The notes beneath the pieces were generated by a model. It was not told the DNA's origin, searched no databases, and saw nothing but the letters and a program-made list of their open reading frames with translations. A stretch of DNA of 64,000 nucleotides, taken from NCBI GenBank assembly GCA_905208635.1, contig CAJLPX010000010.1:1-64000 (forward strand), written 5' to 3'. Shown here piece by piece: positions 24,024-32,568 of this stretch; the first letter of the stretch is position 1; each line of letters starts with the position of its first letter. The translations under genes and the position numbers were made by a program. This DNA is from an uncultured Collinsella sp. Lineage in GTDB: Bacteria > Actinomycetota > Coriobacteriia > Coriobacteriales > Coriobacteriaceae.

Positions 24024-25430
24024 CTACTCTGTGGTGTCGTTGTCCTCGGCAAGTTGGGGGAACACGGCATCCTTGGGCATGGTGACCTTCGTCAGCGAGG
24101 TGAGCTTTTTGCTCAGCGACGCGTCCGTCTTGACCAGGTCGCTGAGCGTCACGATCTTGTAGCCATCGGCAATGAGGCCGTCGATAATCTGCGGCAGCGC
24201 CTCGAGCGTCTGCTCGGCGCATTCGTCTCTATCGGTGAGCAGCACGATATTGCCCGGCGTCACCGAATCGAGCACCGTCGAGACCTGCTCGTCGGCACCG
24301 TTGAGCAGCCAGTCGCCCGAGTCAATATTCCACGAGACCACGGCGGAGACCAGGTCCATCGCATCAATCCAGTTTTGCTCGTCAAAGGCAGCGTAGGGAG
24401 CACGCAGCAGCATCGTCTTCACGCCGGTCGCCGACTTAATCGCATCGGTGCCTTTCGTGATCTGTTCGCGTACCGCCTCACGGTCCTGACCCTTGAGCGA
24501 ATCGTCGCTGTAGCTGTTGGATCCGATCTCGCACCCGGCATCGACAATCGCCTTGGCCGTGGCAGGCGATGCCTCGGCCGCATCGCCCGAAAGGAAGAAC
24601 GTCGCGGTAACGCCCTTTTCCTTGAGTACCTGCAAGATCTGTTTGGTGGCGCCGCTCGGACCCTCGTCAAACGTCAGCGCCACGTACTTTTTGTTGCCCT
24701 TGGGCGCCACGCTGGCGCACGCAACGACGCAATCGGTGGCGGGCACGACCTCGCCGCGGTCCTGTGTCTTGCCCGATTGCTCGCCGACCCACACCTCGGA
24801 GCGGCCCTGGACACCCCACGTCTGCACATACTCGATAGCGCCCGTACCCTCGACCTTGAGCTTGGGCTCGATAACCGTAGCCTGAACCTCGTGCTTCTCG
24901 TAGGTGTTACGGCCATCCTTGACCGTCACCTTCTCGCCGCCCTCAAGTTCGCGGCTATCCCATTTGCCCTGTTTCACGCGCTTGCCGTCGACCTTCACCG
25001 ACAGCTTTTCGCCCCCATGGCGCTTGAGCACGCTGTCATCGACGGCCAGCAGGTCGCCTGCGTCGTAGGTGTCAGTCAACTCCTGGTCGTCGATGAGATT
25101 CTGCAGCGTAGAGCCCACACGCACCGCTGTCTTCTGGCCGTTGAGCTCCACGTCCACACTGCGGTTGACGTAGCCCACGACGGCAGCGATAAACAGCACG
25201 AGCGCGCAACCCACGGCGATGAGCGCGTAGGGCAGGCGAGACGAACGACGGGGTGTGCGGCTGTTGCCGATGCGCGCGCTGCGATCGCTAAAGCCGCGGC
25301 TATGGTTGAGATACATCGCGCCGGGCTTACGGTGACGGCGGCGCTGACCGCTGGGCAGCTGCCCCAGGTCGCGGCGCGCCGTCGGACGCGCACCCGAACG
25401 CCCGTTTAAGTTGGATCCGTTTTGGCGCAT
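24024..25430 (-). CDS. Membrane-anchored NodB-like protein, probably not an active deacetylase
   Basis: 468 residues: basic N-terminus, one membrane helix near 68-88 (YALIAVGCALVLFIAAVVGY), an extracellular stretch, then a NodB polysaccharide-deacetylase fold from about 245. The fold is recognisable by VALTFDEGPSG, VTATFFLSGDAAE, LLRAPYAAFDE and NIVLLTDRDE. The metal site is eroded: TFDD is TFDE, the HxxxH-type motif is EIGSNSYSDDSL with no histidine, and the last motif, usually with a histidine after ILLxH, reads LLTDRDE. Metal-dependent deacetylation is therefore unlikely and a binding or regulatory role is more plausible. It is at the cell surface by its anchor. SD GGGAGGG precedes ATG 25430. 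Confidence 0.8.
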   Translation of the reverse strand: MRQNGSNLNGRSGARPTARRDLGQLPSGQRRRHRKPGAMYLNHSRGFSDRSARIGNSRTPRRSSRLPYALIAVGCALVLFIAAVVGYVNRSVDVELNGQKTAVRVGSTLQNLIDDQELTDTYDAGDLLAVDDSVLKRHGGEKLSVKVDGKRVKQGKWDSRELEGGEKVTVKDGRNTYEKHEVQATVIEPKLKVEGTGAIEYVQTWGVQGRSEVWVGEQSGKTQDRGEVVPATDCVVACASVAPKGNKKYVALTFDEGPSGATKQILQVLKEKGVTATFFLSGDAAEASPATAKAIVDAGCEIGSNSYSDDSLKGQDREAVREQITKGTDAIKSATGVKTMLLRAPYAAFDEQNWIDAMDLVSAVVSWNIDSGDWLLNGADEQVSTVLDSVTPGNIVLLTDRDECAEQTLEALPQIIDGLIADGYKIVTLSDLVKTDASLSKKLTSLTKVTMPKDAVFPQLAEDNDTTE

Positions 25431-25451
25431 GTGCCCTCCCCCATAAACACA

Positions 25452-25481
25452 GCAAGCCGGAGCAACAGGTCTCCGGCTTGC
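25452..25481 (-). terminator. Hairpin after the PRC-barrel gene
   Basis: An 11-bp stem gcaagccggag / ctccggcttgc with an 8-nt loop, 22 nt past the stop. The sequence after it has only short T runs. Confidence 0.6.
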
Positions 25482-25502
25482 CTCCCATCATTTGGTACGT
25501 CG

Positions 25503-26258
25503 CTATTTTGTAGCTTTTGACGAGCCTCCGCTCGCCTTTTGGTATTCGTCCTTAAAGGCCTTGAACATACCGCGCGTCTTGCCGAGCTGCTTACCCAGCG
25601 CGCGACTGCCCTTGTCCACGGCGACCGAACCCTTGTCATCGAGCACCTTGGCGCCCTTTTTGACCTTATCGCCCACCACGACGCTTGCCTCGGCAGCCTT
25701 TGCGGCGGCGCCGCCCGAATATCCGAGCGACTTGACCTCATCCGAAACGATCATCGCGCCGTCCGCATAACCGCGCAGCATCGTCGGCGGCATCTGTGTG
25801 TCGCCCACCAGCACGCTCGAGGCGGTTCCGGCGGTCACGTAGAACGTCTGCACGACACCCGAGCGCGGCTTGAACTCCACATCCGAGCAATAGCCCACAA
25901 CATCGCCCGACTCCGTGCGCACGTCCATGCCAACCCAGATAATGCAATCGTCCAGGTTGATGTCGAGGCGCTTGGCCGCAGCGGCATCGTACGTGTCCTT
26001 GACGTCATCGACCGCAATGGCGCCCTCGTAGACACCAATGGCGTCGAGCGCTACGAATCGATCGGGACGCTCGATCATGCCCGCGATATCGGACTGGCGG
26101 ACCATAAAGCCGACCACACGCGTACCGCCCGGGGTAAAGACCGGAAAGTGAATCTTTCCGAGCTTTTTAGGGCTGCGCGGCGTGCCGTCCTTTTTGGTGC
26201 GCTTGTCCTCGGTAGGCTTGCGATAGATCTTGGCGCCGACAAAATCCCCGGCGCGCAT
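25503..26258 (-). CDS. PRC-barrel domain protein
   Basis: 251 residues, no signal peptide. Two PRC-barrel-like segments are visible: GKIHFPVFTPGGTRVVGFMV near 35-55 and GMDVRTESGDVVGYCSDVEF near 112-132. The C-terminus from 190 is lysine-rich and helical (KKGAKVLDDKGSVAVDKGSR). PRC-barrel domains bind partners or RNA/protein surfaces in ribosome maturation and photosynthetic reaction centres; the role here is unknown. The ATG overlaps the TAA of the YtxH-type gene by one base (TAATG), so the two are translationally coupled and probably act together at the envelope. Confidence 0.72.
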   Translation of the reverse strand: MRAGDFVGAKIYRKPTEDKRTKKDGTPRSPKKLGKIHFPVFTPGGTRVVGFMVRQSDIAGMIERPDRFVALDAIGVYEGAIAVDDVKDTYDAAAAKRLDINLDDCIIWVGMDVRTESGDVVGYCSDVEFKPRSGVVQTFYVTAGTASSVLVGDTQMPPTMLRGYADGAMIVSDEVKSLGYSGGAAAKAAEASVVVGDKVKKGAKVLDDKGSVAVDKGSRALGKQLGKTRGMFKAFKDEYQKASGGSSKATK

Positions 26259-26647
26259 TATGCCTCGGTCGAGGGCTCCGCGGCCTCGGTATCAGCCTCG
26301 ACGGCGTTCTCGACCACGACGTCGGCGGCAGGCGTCACGTTGCCGCCCGAAATGGCGTCGTTGAGCTGCTCGCGCAGCTGGTCCATGCGCTCGCGGGCCA
26401 GGTCGACCTTGGCGCGCAGGTCGTCGGTCTTGGCGTCGACCATCGGGCCAAAGTCATTCACCGCGGCACGGGCCTCCTCGGCGCTGTGCTCGTAGGTGTC
26501 GCGCATATTGTCCCAGGCGTCGTTGGCGATATCGGCAGCCATGGCGCGGGTCTCGGCGCCCGAGCGCGGAGCCAGAGCAACACCGATAATAGCGCCGGCA
26601 GCAGCACCAAAAAGTGCGCCGGAGACAAAGCTGAAAGTCTTACCCAT
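26258..26647 (-). CDS. YtxH-domain protein
   Basis: 129 residues. An N-terminal glycine/alanine-rich hydrophobic helix (FVSGALFGAAAGAIIGVALA), the motif APRSGAETR and a long amphipathic helix (about 40-100) are the YtxH family pattern, small membrane-associated general-stress proteins of unknown function. The ATG at 26647 is chosen because AGAGGA lies 6 nt upstream; the earlier ATG overlaps that site. It is the first gene of the pair with the PRC-barrel protein. Confidence 0.78.
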   Translation of the reverse strand: MGKTFSFVSGALFGAAAGAIIGVALAPRSGAETRAMAADIANDAWDNMRDTYEHSAEEARAAVNDFGPMVDAKTDDLRAKVDLARERMDQLREQLNDAISGGNVTPAADVVVENAVEADTEAAEPSTEA

Positions 26648-26783
26648 GATCATTCCTCTCCTGCGGGCACGTCGGTGCCCACCGTTTGAATGCTGTCCAT
26701 TATACCCGCAGCGCATCACTTGCCGCTCCGCTCATCTGCGTACGGCAAAGGCGCAGGTACGTGATGGTGATAAACGCGTAGGC

Positions 26784-27617
26784 CTACTCCTGAGGCATAG
26801 CCGGCATGGCCACCGTGGCACCCGGGTCCTCGCCGGCGCCGTCCACGAGCGGCAGGCCGCCCTCATGCGCAGGTTCTGCCGGAACCGTCGCCGCACCGCC
26901 AAAGACGGCAGCGGAGGCCTCGTGGCTCTCGGCAACCGCGCCCTCGGTATCAATCGCCACCTGGGGCTCGTCGTCAAAATTGGGGACGCCCTGGGGCTCG
27001 GTGGGAACGGGCTCGGCGGTCGCATCGGCAACGGGCTCGGCGTCGACCGGCACATCGCCCTCGTCAGCGCCCTCGTCCTCGGCAGCATCTTCGCCGTTCG
27101 CAGCAGCGACGGCCTCGTGAGGATCCTTGCCCTCGGCCTCGGCGCGCATGCCCAGCACCAGGTTGCGCAGGCCCGCGACCGTACCTTCCACGTCGGGGGC
27201 AGGCTGGTCGGCGTGCAGGTACGCCCAGTCCATCATAAAGGTTGCCGAAGACAGCGCGCCGATGGCCAACGCATCGTCGGGGCACGAAAGCTCAACCTCA
27301 AAGACACGCTCGTCATGCTCGCTTACGCGCGTGCGGCCGCACGAGATGCTACCGGCAAGACCGGTCTCGTTCATGAGCTCGACCGTCACGTGCTCAAGCA
27401 GGTGGCAAAGCTCGGTCTGGCCCATGCAGTCCTGGAACTCACGACCGGAATCACCCAGGCACAGGTGCTTGGCAATCGCCGGTACCAGGTAATACACGCG
27501 CGCCGTGGCCTCGATGTCCTCCGAGGTCATGAGCGACATGCCGGGGTTCACCAGCACGTGCGCGCAGATCTTGTCCTCGCTGACGGTGACCTTAAGGATG
27601 TTGAACAGGCCTGCCAT
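26784..27617 (-). CDS. Protein resembling the N-domain of cyanophycin synthetase
   Basis: 277 residues. Residues 1-165 are folded: ARVYYLVPAIAKHLC, TELCHLLEHVTVELMNETGL, SISCGRTRVSEHDERVFEVE and LSSATFMMDWAYLH. The HLLEHVTVELM ... GRTR ... VFEVE order resembles the N-terminal domain of cyanophycin synthetase (CphA1: EHxALELQ, FGRTR, VxFEY), but no ATP-grasp or Mur-ligase domain follows. Residues 165-277 are acidic, Ala/Pro/Glu-rich and disordered. It may bind an acidic peptide or serve as a partner. The comparison is from memory and is inference. It lies 24 nt after the CorC-like gene and is likely in the same transcript. Confidence 0.5.
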   Translation of the reverse strand: MAGLFNILKVTVSEDKICAHVLVNPGMSLMTSEDIEATARVYYLVPAIAKHLCLGDSGREFQDCMGQTELCHLLEHVTVELMNETGLAGSISCGRTRVSEHDERVFEVELSCPDDALAIGALSSATFMMDWAYLHADQPAPDVEGTVAGLRNLVLGMRAEAEGKDPHEAVAAANGEDAAEDEGADEGDVPVDAEPVADATAEPVPTEPQGVPNFDDEPQVAIDTEGAVAESHEASAAVFGGAATVPAEPAHEGGLPLVDGAGEDPGATVAMPAMPQE

Positions 27618-27641
27618 AACTCTCCCCTACTCTTCCTTGCC

Positions 27642-29015
27642 CTACTCGTCGCCGTCGTGCGGATTCGCGGAACCCGCACCCGACGTCGTCGGCTCGTTTA
27701 CCGAAGACTCGGAATCCTTCTTATCGGTTTCGGCCGGAGCGATCACGCGAATGAGCGAGATGCGCTGGCCACGCATCGACTGCACTTTAAACTTGTACCC
27801 CGCGACCTCAAACACCTCTCCGATGTCGGGCACCGAGTCGCAAAGCTCCAAAATCCAGCCGGCGATGGTCTCATAATCATCGCTTTCCTCGAGCGGCCAA
27901 CCAAGCTCAATCGCGTCATCGCACGAAAAACGCCCATCGACGAGCCACTCGCGGCGCGAAAGGCGCGTAAGGTACTTGTTGTCGGGGTCGAACTCGTCCT
28001 CGATCTCGCCGACGATCTCCTCGACGATGTCCTCGATGGTGATGATGCCGGCCGTGCCGCCGTACTCGTCCACGACGACCACGATCTGGTCGTGCGAAGT
28101 CTGCATCTCGGACAGCAGCGGCAGGATGTCCTTGGTGTCGGGCACAAAGGTGGCGTCGCGCAAAAAGCCGGCGATGGGCTGGTCGCCCTTACCGTCGAGC
28201 GCGGGCTGGATCAGGTCCTTGATGTGCGCGATGCCCGCGACGTTGTCGGGGTCCTCGTGATAGACGGGGATGCGGCTGAAGCCGGTCTGGCGCATGGTGG
28301 ACAACACGTCGGCGACCGTCTCGTCGTCCTCGCACATGGTGGTGTCCACGCGCGGCACCATGACCTCGCGGGCAACGGTGTCACCCAGGTCAAAGATCTC
28401 GTGGATCATACGCTTTTCCTCGTCGAGCAGGTCGTCCTGCTCCGAGACCATGTACTTGATCTCTTCTTCCGAGACGTTCTGACGGTCGTCGGCGCTCTTG
28501 ATGCGCAGGATGCGGGCCAGGCCGTCGGAGCAGGCACCGGTCAGCCACACGAGCGGGCGGGCGATCTTTTGGAATACGGAGAGCAGTCCCACGACCTGCT
28601 TGGACACGCCCTCGGCATTGGCCAGGCCGATGCGCTTGGGGACGAGCTCGCCGATCACGATGGACACGAAGGCGACCGCGACGGTGATGATGACCGGCGC
28701 CAGGCCGCGCGCGATGGCGGAGAGCGGCGCGATGCCAAAGCTCATGAGCCACGTGGCGAGCGGGTCGGACAGGCTCGTCGAGGCGACGGCGGACGAGGCG
28801 AAGCCCACGAGCGTGATGGCGACCTGGATGGTGGCGAGCAGCTGGTCGGAGTCGGCAGCCAGCTTAATGGCACGCTCGGCGCGCTTGTCGCCTTCCTCGG
28901 CCTCGTGCTCCAGCACGGCGCGCTTGGCCGTGGTGAGCGCCATCTCGGACATAGAGAAGTAGCCGTTGATGAGGGTCAAAACGAGGGTGGTGATAAGGGA
29001 GATGGTTATGTCCAT
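27642..29015 (-). CDS. CNNM/CorC (HlyC) family membrane protein with CBS pair
   Basis: 457 residues: CNNM transmembrane domain with three to four helices (about 1-200, starting DITISLITTLVLTLINGYFS and containing NAEGVSKQVVGLLSVF), two CBS domains (about 215-340; MVPRVDTTMCEDDETVADVL, DQIVVVVDEYGGTAGIITIE) and a C-terminal CorC_HlyC transporter-associated domain (about 355-440). The family is linked to Mg2+ efflux or Mg2+/Co2+ homeostasis; older 'hemolysin' names are misleading. It fits with the Mg locus 4 kb away. The ribosome site is poor near ATG 29015 (GGAGG is 13 nt upstream). Confidence 0.88.
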   Translation of the reverse strand: MDITISLITTLVLTLINGYFSMSEMALTTAKRAVLEHEAEEGDKRAERAIKLAADSDQLLATIQVAITLVGFASSAVASTSLSDPLATWLMSFGIAPLSAIARGLAPVIITVAVAFVSIVIGELVPKRIGLANAEGVSKQVVGLLSVFQKIARPLVWLTGACSDGLARILRIKSADDRQNVSEEEIKYMVSEQDDLLDEEKRMIHEIFDLGDTVAREVMVPRVDTTMCEDDETVADVLSTMRQTGFSRIPVYHEDPDNVAGIAHIKDLIQPALDGKGDQPIAGFLRDATFVPDTKDILPLLSEMQTSHDQIVVVVDEYGGTAGIITIEDIVEEIVGEIEDEFDPDNKYLTRLSRREWLVDGRFSCDDAIELGWPLEESDDYETIAGWILELCDSVPDIGEVFEVAGYKFKVQSMRGQRISLIRVIAPAETDKKDSESSVNEPTTSGAGSANPHDGDE

Positions 29016-29123
29016 CGGGAGTTTCTCGAACCTCCAAGATTCGGGACGTCAGGTTAAAACGTTGAGGGCGGATACGGCAGTGGCGCCGGCGCCCAAACGG
29101 GGACGCGGGCGCAGGCGTGGTCG

Positions 29124-29807
29124 CTAGATTACGAAGAGGATCACCGCCATGAACTGGAAGATGCTGCCGGCGAGCACCCACAGGTGAAACACGCTGTGCA
29201 GATAGCGCACGTTTTTGGCGATGTAGAACGGCACGCCCACGGTGTAGCACACGCCGCCGACGGCGAGCAGGGCAAGCGCGACGGGGTTCAGCAGCGCCAC
29301 AAGCTCAGGCAGCTTAAAGACAACGAGCCAGCCCATCAGCAGGTAGACCAGGCCGCTTACCCAGTGCGGCTGACGCTCGCGCATAAAGCACTCCAGTGCG
29401 ATGCCGATAATGGCGATGGCCCACACGGCAAAGAACAGCGCAGGGCCGCCGTCGTTTGCGAGCGTGATGAGACAAAACGGTGTATAGCTGCCGGCTATGA
29501 GCAGGTAGATGCAGCTGTGGTCGATAATGCGGAACACGCGCTTGGCGCCCGCGGGCTGAATCGCATGGTAGAGCGTGGAGGCAAGGTATTCGAGAATAAT
29601 ACTGGCGCCGTAGACGATTGCCGCGGCCATATGCGCCGGACCGCCACCGCGAAGAGCGGCAAATACGATCAGGAGCACAAGACCTGCGATGCCCAGCAGG
29701 CAACCGACACCATGGGTGACGGAGTTCATGATCTCCTCGCCCACCGTGTACTGCGGAACGGCCGCGGCCTTGGGTCGCGGCTTGGAACTGTCGCTCGAAT
29801 CGGACAT
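29124..29807 (-). CDS. Hemolysin III / YqfA family (PAQR-like) membrane protein
   Basis: 227 residues with seven membrane helices. Family motifs are clear: GEEIMNSVTHGVGCLLGIAG, ASTLYHAI near 82, RIIDHSCIYLLIAGSYTPF, and FHLWVLAGS near the end; the His and Asp residues in these motifs bind zinc in PAQR homologues. Function in bacteria is not settled; hemolysis is not implied. ATG 29807 is chosen with GGAGG 11 nt upstream; the TTG at 29825 overlaps that site. Single gene. Confidence 0.88.
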   Translation of the reverse strand: MSDSSDSSKPRPKAAAVPQYTVGEEIMNSVTHGVGCLLGIAGLVLLIVFAALRGGGPAHMAAAIVYGASIILEYLASTLYHAIQPAGAKRVFRIIDHSCIYLLIAGSYTPFCLITLANDGGPALFFAVWAIAIIGIALECFMRERQPHWVSGLVYLLMGWLVVFKLPELVALLNPVALALLAVGGVCYTVGVPFYIAKNVRYLHSVFHLWVLAGSIFQFMAVILFVI

Positions 29808-29914
29808 GCCGGTTACATCCTCCAACGTAAAGAGTTCTCAACACTATATCAAAGCGTCTGGGCGCGTGCGAAATTTGCACCATACGTGACCCTTTGTTTA
29901 CCCATTCTTTGCCT

Positions 29915-29973
29915 GTTGACGCATCAACGGTGAACGTCCATAATGCGCTTGCATTAAATGTTGATGTATTAAC
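29915..29973 (+). promoter_or_regulatory. Promoter with two similar operator-like sites
   Basis: TTGACG (29916-29921), 17-nt spacer and CATAAT (29939-29944) form a good promoter for the hydrolase gene. The 15-mers tgttgacgcatcaac (29915-29929) and tgttgatgtattaac (29959-29973) match at 12 of 15 positions and each is an inverted repeat (GTTGA/TCAAC type). One overlaps the -35 and one the start region, the usual positions for a repressor. Confidence 0.6.
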
Positions 29974-29993
29974 ATCTTATAGGAAAGCTTCTT

Positions 29994-30959
29994 ATGTCTC
30001 AAAACGCACGTTCCCATCGAAAGCTTAAGGTAGCCGGTGTTGTTGCGCTGGTGCTCGTTGTCGCGCTGCTGGGGTTTGCCGGCAACTTCTTGTTCGACTT
30101 TGCCCTGAATCCCCAAGCGCCCTACACCATGAAGATGATGCAGGACGGCAAGGACGGCAAAAAGGGCGAGCAGATGGATGCCGAGGCAGTCGAGGCGCGG
30201 GCATGGTTTAAAGAAAACCGCGAGAGTAGCAGCCTCACCGCAGATGACGGAACCGAGCTTGCCGCCTGGTATTTCGCGGCGTCAGAGAGCACGCACGACT
30301 ACGCCGTCTGCCTGCACGGATACACCGACGAGCCCATCGGCATGGCCCGATACGTCAAGCGCTTCCACGACCGCGGCATGAACGTACTCGCACCCGCCGC
30401 CCGCGCCCACGAGCGTTCCGGCGGTGACTACATCGGCATGGGCTGGCCCGAGCGGCTCGATGTCCTCGCGTGGATCGGGCGAATCGTTCAGGCCGATCCC
30501 GAAGCGCGCATCCTGGTCTTTGGCGAGTCGATGGGCGCGGCGACGGCCATGAATGTCGCGGGGGAATCTCTGCCCGCAAATGTGAAATGCATCATCGAGG
30601 ATTGCGGTTACACAAGCGTTTGGGACGAGTTTTCCCTGCAGCTCAAGGACGTGTTCGGCCTGCCCAGCTTCCCTTTGCTCGATGTGGCGAACTTGGTGTG
30701 CAACGTTCGCGCAGGCTATGACTTTCATGAGGCAAGCAGTGTGGAGCAACTCAAACACGCGACGGTTCCCATGTTGTTTATCCACGGCGACCAGGACACC
30801 TTTGTGCCGTACAGCATGCTCGACCAAAACTACGACGCGTGCGCCAGCAAGGTCAAGCAAAAGCTCACCATCCATGGCGCCACCCACGCCAAGAGTGCGC
30901 AAGTTGACCCCGAGCTCTACTGGAATACGGTCGACGACTTCCTCGGAAAGAATTTTTAG
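29994..30959 (+). CDS. Alpha/beta hydrolase with N-terminal membrane anchor
   Basis: 321 residues. An N-terminal membrane helix (VAGVVALVLVVALLGFAGNF) precedes a serine hydrolase domain: oxyanion region CLHGYTDEP, nucleophile serine in FGESMGAATAM near residue 182, aspartate in FIHGDQDTFVP and histidine in GATHAKS. It resembles the BEM46/YfhR group of membrane-anchored alpha/beta hydrolases; substrate is unknown. AGGA lies 9 nt before ATG 29994. A promoter with paired operator-like sites suggests regulated expression. Single gene, with a strong hairpin 170 nt downstream. Confidence 0.82.
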   Translation: MSQNARSHRKLKVAGVVALVLVVALLGFAGNFLFDFALNPQAPYTMKMMQDGKDGKKGEQMDAEAVEARAWFKENRESSSLTADDGTELAAWYFAASESTHDYAVCLHGYTDEPIGMARYVKRFHDRGMNVLAPAARAHERSGGDYIGMGWPERLDVLAWIGRIVQADPEARILVFGESMGAATAMNVAGESLPANVKCIIEDCGYTSVWDEFSLQLKDVFGLPSFPLLDVANLVCNVRAGYDFHEASSVEQLKHATVPMLFIHGDQDTFVPYSMLDQNYDACASKVKQKLTIHGATHAKSAQVDPELYWNTVDDFLGKNF

Positions 30960-30996
30960 GCAAAAAGCAACGTCCGGGGCTTTATCTGACCCCCTA

Positions 30997-31129
30997 TTTT
31001 CGGAAGTATGCGGCAAAATCTGGAACTGCCGACCAGACCGCAGTTTTATCAACAATTTATCAGGGGTTTTGTTGCCAAAAAACGTCGTGTGCTCGGCGGC
31101 CTCGAAATTTGCCGCATACTTCCGGAAAA
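30997..31129. repeat. Inverted repeat with about 22-bp arms and 87-nt spacer
   Basis: ttttcggaagtatgcggcaa at 30997 and its complement ttgccgcatacttccggaaaa ending at 31129 differ by one inserted base. The middle has no gene. It may be a small non-autonomous element between the hydrolase and DUF362 genes. Confidence 0.6.
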
Positions 31130-31163
31130 CCGCCCGTGGGCGCTGTGCTCACGGGCGGCTTTT
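31130..31163 (+). terminator. Terminator hairpin, hydrolase side
   Basis: ccgcccgtg / cacgggcgg, 11-nt loop, then CTTTT. It follows the inverted repeat at 30997-31129. Confidence 0.65.
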
Positions 31164-31210
31164 GCTCGACTTACGCCACAGAGGCGCTTGTTTTGTTCAA
31201 TAGCTAGGTG

Positions 31211-32416
31211 CTACTTGACCTCGATGAGCTCATACTTGCTCGTGCCCAGGCCGATCTTCTCGGCATGCGCGATGCAGGAGCGCCAGTCGGTGTCGGGGTG
31301 CGTGATGCAGAAGGGGTCCTTAGCCTGCTCGCCCTTCAAAGGCTCGTGATTGTGCTCCATTTTGGCCGCGCTGTCGGTAAGCTCGGTGTTAGGCAGCGGC
31401 TCGGACGCCAGGACGGCGTCGGCGCAGGCCTGGTCGATGGCGACCGGGTCGAAGCTCGCGAACATGCCGATGTCGTTGACGATGGGCGTGTCATTCTCGG
31501 GATGGCAGTCGCAGTTGGGGCTGATGTCCATGGCGAGCGAGATGTGGAAGCTCGGGCGGCCGTCGACAATGGCCTTGGTGTACTCAGCGATCTTGTAGTT
31601 GAGTACGTCGGCCGCGGCATCATAGTCGGGCTTGATGCAGTCCTGGTTGCACGCCGCAATGCAGCGTCCGCAGCCCACGCAGCGATCGTGGTCGATGGCA
31701 GCCACATGAACCGTGCGAGTGCTGCCGTTGGCAAGCTCGCGCTCACGCGTACCGTCAAACGTGATGGCGCTGTGCGCGCATATCTTCTCGCAGGCACGGC
31801 AGCCAACGCAGTTGGTGGTATCGACGCTCGGCTTGCCAGCGGCGTGCTGCTCCATCTTGCCGGCACGGCTACCGCCGCCCATACCCAGGTTCTTCATGGC
31901 GCCGCCAAAGCCGGCCTGCTCATGGCCCTTAAAGTGGGTGAGGCTAATCACGATGTCGGCGTCCATGAGTGCCTGGCCGATCTTTGCCTCGCGCACGTAC
32001 TCGCCGCCCTCGACCGGAACGAGCGCCTCGTCGGTGCCCTTGAGGCCGTCGGCGATGATGATCTGGCAACCCGTGGCATACGGGGTAAAGCCGTTCTGGT
32101 AGGCGGTGTCGATGTGCTCGAGCGCGTTTTTGCGGCTGCCCACATAGAGCGTGTTGCAGTCGGTGAGGAAGGGTTTGCCGCCCAGCTCCTTCACGACGTC
32201 TGCGACGGCGCGGGCGTAGTTTGGGCGCAGAAAGCTCAGGTTACCCAGCTCGCCAAAGTGAATCTTGATAGCGACGAACTTGTTCTCGAAGTCGATCTGC
32301 TCAATGCCGGCGCGGCGAATGAGGCGTTTGAGTTTGTCGAGCTGGCTCTCGCGAGCATGCGTGCGCAGGTTGGTGAAGTACACCTTTGCCGGTGCTGCGG
32401 GTGCGGTTGCGGTCAT
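31211..32416 (-). CDS. DUF362 domain iron-sulfur protein
   Basis: 401 residues. A DUF362 domain (IKIHFGELGNLSFLRPNY, ISLTHFKGHEQAGFGGAMKN, FDPVAIDQACADAV) carries two ferredoxin-type [4Fe-4S] motifs: CVGCRACEKICAH near residue 198 and CVGCGRCIAACNQDC near 240. The family is widespread in anaerobes and presumed to be a redox protein in the cytoplasm; its partner is unknown, though a hydrogenase and an Fe-S flavoenzyme are in the same window. SD GAGGGG lies 8 nt before ATG 32416. Single gene. Confidence 0.88.
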   Translation of the reverse strand: MTATAPAAPAKVYFTNLRTHARESQLDKLKRLIRRAGIEQIDFENKFVAIKIHFGELGNLSFLRPNYARAVADVVKELGGKPFLTDCNTLYVGSRKNALEHIDTAYQNGFTPYATGCQIIIADGLKGTDEALVPVEGGEYVREAKIGQALMDADIVISLTHFKGHEQAGFGGAMKNLGMGGGSRAGKMEQHAAGKPSVDTTNCVGCRACEKICAHSAITFDGTRERELANGSTRTVHVAAIDHDRCVGCGRCIAACNQDCIKPDYDAAADVLNYKIAEYTKAIVDGRPSFHISLAMDISPNCDCHPENDTPIVNDIGMFASFDPVAIDQACADAVLASEPLPNTELTDSAAKMEHNHEPLKGEQAKDPFCITHPDTDWRSCIAHAEKIGLGTSKYELIEVK

Positions 32417-32497
32417 AGATCTATCCCCTCGGTCTATATGGCGTTACAGACATAGAGGATGGTACCCATTGAAGTAGGGTCGAAGTCAAGCACAGCC

Positions 32498-32524
32498 ACT
32501 CATTGGGGACAGACTTAAACGAGT
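32498..32524. repeat. 27-bp 'actcatt' palindrome, copy 4
   Basis: actcattggggacagactta then aacgagt, inverted relative to 5825. A partial unit (ctgtccccgatgacta) lies at 32556-32572, touching the stop of the permease gene. Confidence 0.75.
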
Positions 32525-32568
32525 GCTTGCCGCCCGGCCGGCGAATCGGCAAAGACTGTCCCCGATGA

